NCBI RefSeq assembly: GCF_002234675.1
Contig: NC_019870.2
Span: forward strand, 4,050,985-4,114,984
Reading direction: 5' to 3'
Length of the DNA: 64,000 nucleotides
Source: Oryzias latipes
Lineage: Eukaryota; Chordata; Actinopteri; Beloniformes; Adrianichthyidae
Shown here: positions 1-11,600 of the stretch, piece after piece
Position numbering within the stretch: the first letter of the stretch is position 1
How the letters are laid out: each line of letters opens with the position of its first letter
Translations under genes and position numbers: made by a program
Notes under the pieces: generated by a model
Databases searched by the model: none
What the model was told of the DNA's origin: nothing
What the model saw: the letters and a program-made list of their open reading frames with translations, nothing else

Positions 1-2
1 GG

Positions 3-260
3 ACGGCTCATGTTGCCTGTGTTAGCGACAAAGTCAGAGAAGCCAGACTGAGATGGTTTGGACATGTTCAGAGGAGGGATAGTGGATATATTGGTAGAAG
101 GATGTTGGAGATGGAGCTGCCTGGCAGGAGGGCAAGAGGACGGCCAAAGAGGAGATATATGGATGTCTTAACAGAGGACATGAAGTTGGCTAACGTTAGG
201 GTAGAAGATGTTCATGATAGAGTGAGGTGGAAAAGGATGATTCGCTGTGGCGACCCCTGA
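3..260 (+). pseudogene. C-terminal end of a LINE reverse-transcriptase ORF (partial)
   Basis: An open frame enters from the window edge and runs about 85 codons to a TGA at 258-260. It reads RLRWFGHVQRR, then YIGRRMLEMELPGRR, then RGRPKRRYMD and ends in RCGDP. That pattern is typical of the extreme C-terminus of fish non-LTR retrotransposon ORF2 proteins; the clade (RTE-like or other) is not certain. The visible part has no stop or frameshift, so it may be fairly young. It is followed by a purine-rich 3' tail (239-286) that is repeated exactly in the SINE at 5401-5627. Only the last part of the element is in the window. Confidence 0.75.
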
Positions 261-502
261 TGGGAAAAGCCGAAAGAGAAAGAAGATGTGTAACCCTTCT
301 GCTATCCTAGACACTTTACCATTGGCAGTTGGGTCATCTAGACCCACTAGACAGTGCGCTGAACCTTTTTTCTTCAATGATTTGCGATCTTCACTGGTGG
401 TAGTGCCCTGAATTTCAAAAGCAATCTGGACACCATGCTCAATACTTTTTTTTTTAAATGGCAGATATGTCGTCATCGATTTCACGAATTTAAAATTTAA
501 TT

Positions 503-800
503 GATATGAGCGTTTTGCTAATTATTATTTATGAATCTGCTGTCTTCTGAAGATAAAAATATTTATGATTTATTAATCAAAAAAAACATTTAAATAAAAA
601 AAAATTTGCAAAAATTGTTCAGACGCAATGCATTGTGGTCTATATTCACCGCTCTTGTGACCATCGATGCACACTGGTTTTTCGCAGAGACTTCTGGGAC
701 ATTTCTAGGGCACTCGATTTTGGGATTGTGGATTCAAACAGCACTACAACATGGCCAAAGCTCTATGCACTATATAGAGGTTAGGGTGGGAATTCGGGCA
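503..800 (-). repeat. Dispersed repeat, inverted partner of 20125-20425
   Basis: The reverse complement of this stretch aligns with 20125-20425 over about 300 bases with scattered substitutions. Shared landmarks include the words ATATAGACCACAATGCATTG and GTGTGCATCGATG, and an AAACGCTCATAT block at one end. The short frames in both copies are similar only because the DNA is similar. It is probably a nonautonomous DNA transposon; I cannot assign a superfamily. Confidence 0.7.
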
Positions 801-813
801 AAGCATAAATGTG

Positions 814-904
814 TGGGGCATTCAGGGGCCCAGAGCCCCCAAAAATCCTCAGACACCCCTGCAGCACTAAAACGTGGCAAGATCTTTTGGCAAGTTGCTG
901 TGGG
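814..904 (+). repeat. Short direct repeat, copy 1 (partner 2307-2405)
   Basis: This roughly 90 bp block shares CATTCAGGGGCCCAGAGCCC, then GACACCCCTGCAG, then GCAAGTTGCTGTGG with 2307-2405. The two copies lie on either side of the putative traf2 promoter and first exon. It may be a fragment of a dispersed element rather than a local duplication. Confidence 0.7.
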
Positions 905-1124
905 TCACCGATGCTACAGTCATTTAAATAGGTGTTGTTCATTGGATTCAATAAATAAATAAACAATTTAAATGTCTAAAAAATAAACTCCCTCAGCAGA
1001 CTGAATTTTTAAATTCTTCTTCCTTCATTAAAAAGTTTTTCGGTTTTCTTTTGAGTAAGATTTTTTTTTCCCATTTAATTATTTTTTTAAATAAATAAAA
1101 CGGATTAAAAAAATATACAAATTC

Positions 1125-1473
1125 GTGACATCAGTGACGTCGACGGTTACAGGCGCCTCGGGATTAAAGCCACGCCCATTCCCAGTTCTGGACCAATGGT
1201 TCGCGCGCTTCCACAGCTCGTCTGCCTGTCAACCCAAGTCCCTCCCACCGGATGACGTAAGGGCCAGTCTGCGAGTGAAATGGCGATGTTGGACAATAAC
1301 AGCCGTCGCGTTTGCAGACCACATCTGTATTATGTGGCTAGCGCCGAAAAAGACGCCTCCAGCCGGCTGCGCCAACACATATAGTCACGGCTCCGGGCAC
1401 GAGCGTCGACCTGCGACGAGGAGACGGGATTCCACGGCGTCCGCGCGCGATGACAGTTTAGCCTGAACCGCTG
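1125..1473 (+). promoter_or_regulatory. traf2: Probable traf2 promoter and noncoding exon 1
   Basis: This is the first GC- and CpG-rich block upstream of the traf2 coding exons and follows very AT-rich DNA. It contains two CREB/ATF-like sites, TGACGTCG at 1135-1142 and TGACGTAA at 1253-1260, and CCAAT within GACCAATGG near 1191. It ends in a good splice donor, CTG|GTGAGT, after 1473. The coding exon has a matching acceptor (TTGCCAG before 2461), so a noncoding exon ending at 1473 spliced to 2461 is the simplest model. Human TRAF2 also begins with a noncoding exon. The transcription start is not visible; the exon and promoter assignment is inference. Confidence 0.5.
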
Positions 1474-2460
1474 GTGAGTTCAAACCACCGGAGCGTCTGA
1501 AAAAGCCTTTTCCAGTAAATGTGTCTGACAGGCTTCAGCTTTGAAGGGGCGTGGCGGCGCGCGCGCGCCGGCCACCGGCGCCCACGCGGAGGGATGCTGA
1601 TGGCGAGAGGAAGGTGGAGAGAGGAGACAATGGAGGGGTTCCGTTACCGGGTAGACTCTGAGAGCGGAGCCGCGAGAAGAGAGAAGAGGAAGAATGTAAA
1701 CAAAGGGTGTGGGCCCCCCCCCCCCTCACCCACAGCTGGCCTCCGCCGCCCACACCAGTACCCCCCCCCCCCCCCCCCGCCCATTCCAGCAGGAGGAGGA
1801 TCCACACTCATCATCTGGAGGCCCCTCATTACCTGACAGCAGAACTGCCGTCTTTGTTTAAGTGCTAAATGAACCCCCCCCCCCTTCCCCTGAGATCAAC
1901 ATGGCACATTCCAGACTCACCTGAAGAATATGTTTACCTGTTCTGCAATAATCCGATCCAGAAGTCTGATCATCAGAAACCCGGTTTACATGTGTTCATC
2001 TTTAATCCGGGACACGTTCAAACACTGAGACTATCATTTACTGTACTGTCATTTTATTTGACTGTTTTTTTGTTTTGTTTTGTTGCACATTCTGGAATAA
2101 ACAAGCAATAAATCAATAATAAAATATGCATCATATTAAGATTCACTCAAGTCTGACAAACACCATCAGATTATACCGTTTACATGCAATCAATAATCAG
2201 ATTACTGTAATTTTTGGAGTCTAAATCACACTTGTTTAGGGTTCAAATGCTAGTTTAACATGAGTTTGAGTTGGATTATCACATTTTAAATTTAAGAGTT
2301 TATATTGGGGGGTCATTCAGGGGCCCAGAGCCCCCCAAAATCCTTGGAGACACCCCTGCAGACATCAGTAAGACGTGCCAAGGTGTTTCAGCAAGTTGCT
2401 GTGGAGCTACAAAGAGGAGTTATGAAGAGGTGCTGTGCTTTGGCGTGTTTTTGTTGCCAG
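1474..2460 (+). other. traf2 5' intron with C-homopolymer tracts
   Basis: This is the interval between the putative noncoding exon and the first coding exon. It holds long C runs around 1717-1730, 1764-1780 and 1876-1885 and the second copy of a short repeat (2307-2405). The small open frames here are proline- or glycine-rich by-products of the homopolymers. Confidence 0.5.
2307..2405 (+). repeat. Short direct repeat, copy 2 (partner 814-904)
   Basis: This is the second copy of the block described at 814-904. It ends about 55 bp before the acceptor of the first traf2 coding exon. Confidence 0.7.
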
Positions 2461-2482
2461 GTGTGACGTGCGAACAGACACC

Positions 2483-2670
2483 ATGGCTGCGCTGGAACCG
2501 TCCCCGCCCTCATCCATGGAGAGCAACAAGCCCGGCTTCCCCAAGAAGATCCTGGGCAACAAGCTGGAGGACAAGCACCTGTGCAACTGCTGCCACAACA
2601 TCCTCCGACGACCCATTCAGGCCCAGTGCGGACACCGCTTCTGTTCCTACTGCTTCAACAGGACTGTGAG
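2483..2670 (+). CDS. traf2: traf2 coding exon 1: start and RING finger, first half
   Basis: This exon encodes residues 1-62 plus two bases of codon 63. C34, C37, C49, H51, C54 and C57 are RING zinc ligands. The exon probably starts at 2461 after a TTGCCAG acceptor. The in-frame ATG at 2435 would then lie in the intron, so 2483 is preferred. The donor is GTGAG|GTGAGC. Confidence 0.95.
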
Positions 2671-5600
2671 GTGAGCGCCACCTTCTGGCCACTGAAGGAT
2701 CAATAACACAGCAATGCCCCAAAACAAAAGATTGGGTTTCCAGAGAGCTTTAGGGCAAATTCATATAACTTTAGGGTTTTTCTCAAGCCTGAAAACTACT
2801 ACTCATCACTCAATATTTGAATTTACCTTCATAATCATTTGATCGATTAGAAAAGCGTTCCCAGTGGTCTTTTGATTAGGATGATGCTGTTTTTAGCCAA
2901 AATCTTGGTTTTGTCTTGGACATAGTTTCTGCAGAGCGGCAGGAGTTCATTAGAAATTCATCTCTGAGGGAGGGGCGAGACTAAGCCCACCCTCTGCTCT
3001 CCTGCTGGCTTACAGCCCCTCACACCCCCAACCTAACATTAGCGGTACAACAAAAAAATGGCGAGCAATATTGGAGCTATCCAGCCGTACAGTTTTGATC
3101 AAGATACCAGCTCAGATAATTTAAATGAAGACGTACATCTATATTTTCTACGTCCCAAAATACGACCGCATTTTTTTTGTCTTCTCCTGATTAACAGCGA
3201 CGTCCATAAAGAAATACCCAGAAATGCAATTTTGAGCTTAATATGTGTCCTCCATCATCAGAAAACGGGTTAAAAACAGAAACTGGACTAAACAATCATT
3301 TTGAAATGCGTTTGATTGACAGATCTCCCGAGCCCCCGCTTTCAGTGATAGGGGCGTGGCCTTCTAATGTGCTTACTGCTGATTGGAGAATAGAAATGTA
3401 GAAACGTAAATGGGCGAATCACTGCTTACTGAGGTCGTCTGGTTCCAATGTGGCGAAGGACATATCGTGGAAAAATGGCGACTGAATTAACTTCACTTGG
3501 TTGGAACCGGAAGCGAGGCGTTTTCTATGGAGGACGCGATTCGTCCAGTTATATGATACAGACAAGGATAAAAACACCATTTTCATCAGACTGGGTCTTT
3601 GCCTGCAGTCAAAGCTGTACTTGAGAAAAAAATTGGCGGTTGAAAAGTTATAAATGATTAAGTTAAATTAATTTGATTGAGAAAAAAAACCCACAAAATT
3701 AAATAGCTTCAACTATCTATAGGTAAAGGTGCATTCTGGGTAATAAATGTATCAAACAAATCTAAGTTTTGTTTACAACCTTTTTCTACTGCCATCAATT
3801 GGCAAAATCCAAAGACTTATGTTGAAAAAAACACTTTTAGTCATTTTATTTTTGTTTTGCTGCTGACTTTTTTAAAAATTCTATCAGTTTATTCATAAAC
3901 TAAAGTTGTCTTTGGACAATAACGGTAAAAACAATGTGAGCTCAACTGATTATTATTCTCATAATCCCAACATTCCAGATTATTGTAATCCAACTCAATC
4001 CAGATGATCCCAACACGGTCTAAATTGTATTATAATAAGTGACCAACAGATGACATCAAAGGGTTTTAGGTCTAATCTCTTATTTTCTATTCTAAGCTAT
4101 TTTGAGCTGCAGTGATGGATATCATGAGATTCAGGTTTTTCTGGTGAACAAAATAGTTACATAAAACTCAAATTTCCACTAAAACTGAAAAAAGCAGCAA
4201 CAGAAAGAAAAAGTCAGGGGAAGCACTCTGTGTTGAAACAAAAAGCAGGAGTTTCTTAACGTGTTGCCTTGGCAACCACTAAGAACATACCAAGTCTGAG
4301 CTCCACGTTTCTTCAGGAATCTGTCGCCTTTTTCCCAACGCTTCCCAAACGCTCGCTCCTGTTTCGTTGCAGTAATGGACCTCAGAAATGCAACGCTTGC
4401 ATTAAAGAGGAGATTTTTGAGGAACCTACATCCATTTTAAAGCAAGGATGCGTGAGTATAAAAGTATCAATACTTTGATTTCTCCTGTAAAGTGTTTTTT
4501 ATTAACAGTTTTGGCTGTTTTTAACCATTTCTTTAGGCTTTTCCTGACAATGCGGTTCGCAGGGAAGTGGAAGGTTTGTCTGCCGACTGCATCAACGAAA
4601 ACTGTCCCTGGAAAGGCACCATCAAAGAGTATGAGGTGATCCGCTTCTCCTTTTTCACGGGATCGGGTTTGACTGCTGGGAAAAAGTACTTTCCAGACTA
4701 TAAGTCGCCCTTTTTTTCATACTTTGGCAAGGGGTGCAACTTATACTCCGCAGCGACTTATGTTAGAACTAAATTGAAATAAATACATTGTTAACCCTCC
4801 TGTTATGTTCATTTGTGAGGAACAGAGATGATGTTCCTGGGTCAATTTGATGTATGAGGCATGTTAAGTGTTAAGAGTATGTTAAGTGACTCAGAGAATC
4901 AGCAAACTTTTTTTTACAGTAAGATCTTGAAGGCTAACAACATAATATTCTATTTTCCAATGATTTCATAGATTCAGAAATGCAATAAAAATGACAACTG
5001 TTTCTACAAATACAGGATGAAAACTGAGTATTAGTTGGCCAATGATGCTTCATGAAAAGAATAAATAAATATGAGAAAGAATTACTGTGAAATTATGAGA
5101 TAAACAGTCTGCTATGATTGTGTTATAGGAGGTTGTGAAAGTTATTAGTTCTTGATCTTAGATTTTGTCAAATAAATTTCCCGTCAAAATGCGACTTATA
5201 GTCCAGTGCGACTTATCTGTGTTTTTTTTCTACTTTATAATGCATTTTTGGGCTGGTGCGACTTATACTCCGCAGCGACTTATAGTCCGGAAAATACGGT
5301 ACTCGTCCCCCAATAAAGGAAATATGACGAAAAGATTAAAAGAGGGAAAATAATCGGTTTCTTTCCGATTCTGTCATTTAGAAACGTATTTCATTTTGGA
5401 GCCGGTTTAGCTCGTGCTGGTTTGCGGCGCCTTCCGTTCGTAAAACCAGGGTTCGAATCCGGGCTGCTCCCTGTTCCCTTCTCTACTTCTGTGCCGGTCC
5501 CAAGCCCAGTTGCTTTGAGAGGGTTGCGTCAGGAAGGGCATCCGGCGTAAAACATTGCCAAGTTTACCATGCGACTGATTCGCTGTGGCGACCCCTGATG

Positions 5601-8600
5601 GGAAAAGCCGAAAGAGAAAGAAGAAGAGAAATGTATTTCATTTTGGAAGCGTAAAAAAGGAAAGGTCCAAAAAATAAAAAGAATGGTTAAGACCTTACAA
5701 AGCACAAAGAACTCAAAAATTTGTCACACATTTCTCAAAAACATCTGGACTTGATAAGACAAAAGAGGAACCCGAACGCGGTCAAACACGGTGGTGGGAG
5801 TATGATGGTTATGCTTAAAATACAAGTTTGCCTTAAACCAGCGGGGCCCAGACTTTTTCAGCATGCAAGCTACTTTAGAAATGACCAACTTGAAAAGATC
5901 TGCCTATAAATAACATTTCTAAATATACAAAATACGAAATATAACATTTAAATATTTGTCATATTTATATTAGACACAGAAACTCAGTTGTTTGAAATTA
6001 AACTGATAAATTTAGAAGATTATGTGGGATTACATGATAAAAACTTTCTCTGTCATTTTTCCTTCAACAGTTGTCACGTCAACGGCGTTCTAGCGGACAG
6101 GGTGTCGACAACAGAAGCGTTCCGTTTGCATTTATTCAAGGTTATTTTTGAGTCTCCGGCCAGTTGAGGAAAAACAAAACGCGTTAGCAGCTGCGTGACC
6201 CCGAACGCTAACACCTGCCTCAAGTTCAGGAGGAAGAGAAACGTATGTAACTGACGGCCAGAGTTCCCGGTCCCTCTGGTTCCTCACAGGGAGAGTGTGG
6301 GACCACGCCCCCCAGTGACCCACGTGACCTCGTAGCCTCACGTGGGTCACTGGGAGCTCACAGGTGACTTTGCTGTCAGTACATTCTCAGCTGACAGCAC
6401 CATTTTTTAAAATAGCTATCTTCTTAACCGTTTTGTCCCTTTCGGAGTCACGGGGCTGCTGGAGCCTATCCCGGCCACTCATGTAAGTGGATTTTTTTTA
6501 ACCTTTACCTACAAAGATGAGGCTTTTGAGGAGAAACTCTTTAAGTTTAATTATGTTTCTCGTTTTGTGAACTGGCTGTCGTCACTGACAGCTGAATGTA
6601 GAAATGTCTGAGCGCATTCGGCGTGTTTATGACTCACGCATTTGTCTCCCATGACTCTTTGAGGCTGCGTCTTCTGCGTCGGGACTCGTTCTTCCAGCTC
6701 TCTGTCTGCTTCTCTACCGAAACCAACCGAATCCCGCCCTTTCCCCAGCTGGACCACGAGGGGAAGTGCGAGTTCATGATCATCCCCTGCCCCTCCTGCA
6801 AAGAGAGAATCCGCTTCAGCGAGCAGGAGCGCCACAGCGAGCGAGAATGCCCGGAGAGGACGCTCAACTGCAAGTACTGCAAGGAGCCGTTTCACTTCAA
6901 AAACATCAAGGTCAGACGCGGTTCATGTTAACGGCGCCGGGCCGGCCTCAGATCCCAGTTGTGGGGCGATAGAGAGAAATAAATAAACTGTTGCTTCCTT
7001 TAGGCACATGATGAGATCTGCCCCAAGTACCCCATGATCTGTGAAGGCTGCGCCAAGAAGAAAATACCCAGAGAGAAGGTAAACGAGCTGCAGAGGACGC
7101 CGCCTTCCTGCCAGTACCAACGCAGTTCTGGCTCGCAAGCTGCGTTCACATCGGACGTGATTTGCTGCTCCACTCCAGTCCAAAAGTGAGTTCACGAAGC
7201 TGACGCTCCATGTTGGATTTCCACACGCTGATGACGTCATCAAAACGCCACGGGCCAAAGACGAGCTCCTTGGGACAGTCCAAAAATTGAAACTCTGGAA
7301 ACTTTACTCCACATGAAACGGACTGCCGCTAGAGAATCACACCCCACCAGCTCTGATCATATCGCCTGAAAGTCCCACTTCAATGAAAATCCTGTTTTTG
7401 GTGTTTTTAACAAGTTCTTGTAGCATTTTTCTCATGATGGAGGACACGTATGAAAGAGTAAAACTGTGTTTCTGAGTATATCCTTATTCAAAGCGTGTTG
7501 GATGAGGAGCAGATGAAAAAACGGATGTTTTGAAAAAGCTCAGACTTATGCAGCTATTGACACGTCAAATCCTCGCTTTCTTAGCTACAATCCTAAATCC
7601 TTCACTCGCAGAGAAATAGATAAATTAACGTCTTCATTTTCCTCACCTGGGCTGCCATCTGGTCTAAAACTGTGAAGCTGGACAACTCTGATATTGTTGG
7701 CTGTTTTTTTGCTACGCTAACGTTAGCTTGGGCTTGTGTGGCGCATGTCTCTAGCAGGAGAAAGAGCGTAAACAAAGGCATGCTGGGAAATTAGCTAGGC
7801 TAACCTCCCGCCCACAACCAAAAAGCCAATTTCTAATTCTGCTCCACAGAAAACATGTCTTCAAATGAATCAGGCTTTTGGATTTTAGCTAAAAAACTGT
7901 AAAATCCTCTTTATAAGACCACTGGGAACGCTTTTACAAAGAAAAAAAAAAAGAGTTGGAGTGGGAGTTTCACATTAAAACTGGACACCCTCGCTGTGCA
8001 AATCGCGTTTGGTGTGAACGCAGCTGCAGATCTGTTTCTGTACTCCAAGAATCTTGTTTGTCCCACATTGATTGTTTTTTTCTTCTTCTTTCCTTTCAGT
8101 ATGTGGACCACATTAAATTCTGCAGCAAATTCAGAACTCCGTGTAGATTTCACGTCGTCGGATGTGACATGTCTGTGAGTAAACGCCTTCTCTTCTTTCT
8201 TCATGTGTAAATATTGTTGTTGTTTCCACATTTCTCAGACCAAAACTGTTTTATACAATGGATTTTAGGGCTACCAAAAGAAAAATATAATGAGTATTTT
8301 ATCCAGGCTGGGAACCAGCACAGGGAGCGCCAGACGTGAGCCAATGGAGCTAAAAGGTTTTGTCTCAGTAATGTTTCTTAAAAAAGGTCGTGATGTTCTG
8401 CCCTTTAACACAAAATGAAGTCTTGAAATATAAACATTTATATGTAGATAAATAACTCTGCTAATTGGAAAGGGTTTCCAATATCTACACCCCCTCCCAA
8501 ATATATCCTATTTTAAGAACTTTTGTTATTTCTTACTTTAAGACTAGAATGACACGTTTGAAGTTCAATATGTCTTAAATGTAAATAAGTTAAAAAAAAC

Positions 8601-11600
8601 TTCCTGAAAACAAGCAAATTGTTTCATGAAACGAAACCATCACAAATAAGCCTCAAAAATAGGATGCAAAGTAGATTAAAAACTTGTTTCATTAAAGATA
8701 TTTGCTAAAATAATAAGATGTTTTTGAGATTAAATGACTCAACGGGATAATCAAGATTTATCCTCTTAAAAAAGGGTTGTTATATTTTTATTTTTATTTT
8801 AAACCAAGTTTCTTTTTATTTGAGTATTCAGCAACATATACAGTGTAAAAGACATTCAAACTTCTTCTTTTTTTTTTTAAACCTCAAAAAACCCATAAAA
8901 AAAAGAATTAAATACAATAAACAAGAATTTTACTGATTGGAGTAACAGTGTTACCCCTCAGAAAGAAGCGATGGATCAGAATCTTTGATCTTGCTCAGAA
9001 CTGGCTGCCAGACAACAGGTTGTTACATTTGACTGAAAAATTACTATTTAAAATTTTAAACTACTCTTAAGATCGTTTTGTCTCCTATCGAGTGTAAATG
9101 AGAAGCTTAAACTAGAGAGGAATCACAGATACTTGGTGATGTTCAGCTGGTGTTTAACTGTTTAACTGTTTGCTAGTTTTTATCTCCTGTTGCTTGTTGA
9201 ACTTCTCAAAAAGAAAGAAAAAAGAGATGAAGAAAATGCTTGTGTCAGCTGTAAATGTTGATGCACTGGTTGCAGGGATGCTTGCTCTGCGTTTGCATGT
9301 CTATCCTGCTTTCGTCACACGGGTCCCGTCTCTGTTTCCCTGCAGGTGGAGAAGGAGAAGATCCACGACCACGAGCGCGCCTTTGCATACGAGCATCTCA
9401 ACCTGCTGCTGCATTACATCATGGGCATGAAAGTGAGCATGGAGGGCCTGCAGCCCCAGGGCCTGGAAACAGCTGGACACAAACTGGTGGAACTCCAAAA
9501 ATCCCTCAGGGACCTCGAGGCCAGAGTCTCCCAGCTCAGCACCACCTCCTCTGGGCCTCCCGTGCAGGGAGCCGCCGCCTCCTCTTCATCTTCTAGCTCC
9601 GGTCCCCCTGGTCCGCCCGCCTCCGTCCCGCTCCCTCCCCCGCCCACCCTCCCTCCAACTCTGTCAGTGTCTACCTCCTTCACGCCCCTGCCCAGCTCGG
9701 TGGGCGCGGCGCTGGAGCTCCAGCTCCACAGCGAGAAGACCAAGGTGGCCGAACTGGGCCGCCGGTGCACGGAGCTGGAGGTTAAATCTGGCACGTTTGA
9801 AAATGTGGTGTGCGTCCTGAACAGAGAGGTGGAGCGGTTCACCACCACCATGGAGGCAAGCAACCGGCAGCATAAACTGGACCAGGATAAGATCGAGGCT
9901 CTGAGCAACAAGGTAGCCGACCAGACGCCTAAACTCATCAGCATAGAGTGCAGCTTCAGACGGCTTATTTAGACTCTTTCATGTCTTCAAACCTCCGCTT
10001 TCTATCAGAAAATTCCTATTTGTTCAGAATTCGGAGGTAAAAAAGTCAGAATTCTGAATCTGGGATTACCGGCAGAGTTCCCGGTCCCTCTGGTTCCTTG
10101 CTGTCTCACAGGGAGAGTGTGGGACCACGCCCTCAGTGCCACGTGACCCTGTAGCCTCACGTGGGTCACTGGGAGCTCACAGGTGACTTTGCTGTCAGTA
10201 CATTCTCAGACATCCACAAGACGGATCATTCAGTGCTTGAAGCAGCGCCTCTGGTGGTCAGGAGAGATGAAGTAGGGTCACTAATCAGACACCCATGCAC
10301 ACTCACATCTATGGACAATTTAGAGTAACCAATGAAGCCATGAAGCTTGTTTTTGGACAGTTGGAGGAAGCCAGGAAACCCACGCAGGCACAGGGAGAAC
10401 ATGCAAACTCCACCCAGAAAGGTCCCCCACTGATGTTCTGTTTCAGGTCCCCCAGCCGGGACTTGAACCGGGGGCCTTCTCGATGTGAGGCAAGAGCGCT
10501 AACTTACCAAAAAGCCTCAGTTATCTCAAATACTTAAGTGTCCTTACATTTGGAGAAGTTCACTGGTTTAGACACATTTCTTAAAGTTAACTTCCTTCAA
10601 TAAGTAAGGGTTAATGGCCGACGAAGTGTGCATTATCTCTTTTTATACCATGGTCCGGGGGAATACTCAATTCTGATTGGCTGATGGGTGTACATTAAAA
10701 AGTGATAAATCACATTGATAACTGCACGGTGAAAAAATAAGTTCCGGTCACCTAGCTTAAATGTTTTGTATCACTGCACCGGCTTCTTTAAAACAACCTT
10801 TAGCTTCGTCATCTGGACAAAAACAAGCGGTAAGAGGAGAACTTTCTCTCTGAACTGATGCTTCATTCAACCCATCGGATAGATCAGCATATATAAATCG
10901 CTGAGTCTTGACTGCAGCGGTGGTGAGGCGTGACGCGGACTATTTGTTACGTGGTGCGGGGCGAAATTGGAAAAAAAACAAGAATTAAGGACTAAAAACT
11001 GGTTAACATTTATTAATTTTGTAAGTGACCATGGTATAAGCGGGTTAATGGCAGACGAAGTACGCATTATCACTTTTTAACGCTTCACGTCAGACGGTTC
11101 AGGCTTCCACGGCGTGCGTTAAAAAGTGATAATGCACACTTCTTCGGCCATTAACCCGCTTATACCATGGTCACTTACAAAATAAATAAATATTAACCAA
11201 TTTTAGTCCGTAAATCTTGTTTTTTTTTTTTTTATTTGGATGGCTTTTTTCACAAAAAGCGGACTATTTGATACGTGGTGCGGTCAAGATTCGGCGATAT
11301 AAAGCGATATATATATATGCTGATCGTCCCGATGGGTTGAATAAAGCATCAGTTCAGAGAGAAAGTTCTCCTCCTACCGCTTGTTTTTGTCCACATGATG
11401 AAGCTGTTTTAAAAAAGCCGGTGAAGTGATACAAAACATTTAAGCTAGGTGACTGGAACTACTTTTTTCACCGTGCAGTTATCCTATGGTATATCACTTT
11501 TTAATGCACACCCAGCAGCCAATCAGAATCGAGTTTTCACCTGGACTTTGATGTAATCTGGATTATTCTTCATTACCAAAAGACCAAAGCACCAGGACTT

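Noticed and set aside
2435..2482. Upstream in-frame ATG extending Traf2 by 16 residues
   Set aside because: A good splice acceptor at 2459-2460 places this ATG in the intron, and the ATG at 2483 has a better context and matches the family start.
5401..5475. Possible tRNA gene
   Set aside because: It has a B box but no consistent cloverleaf, and it continues into a SINE tail with target duplications on both sides.
9414..9944. 176-codon minus-strand frame
   Set aside because: Antisense shadow of traf2 coding exon 7.
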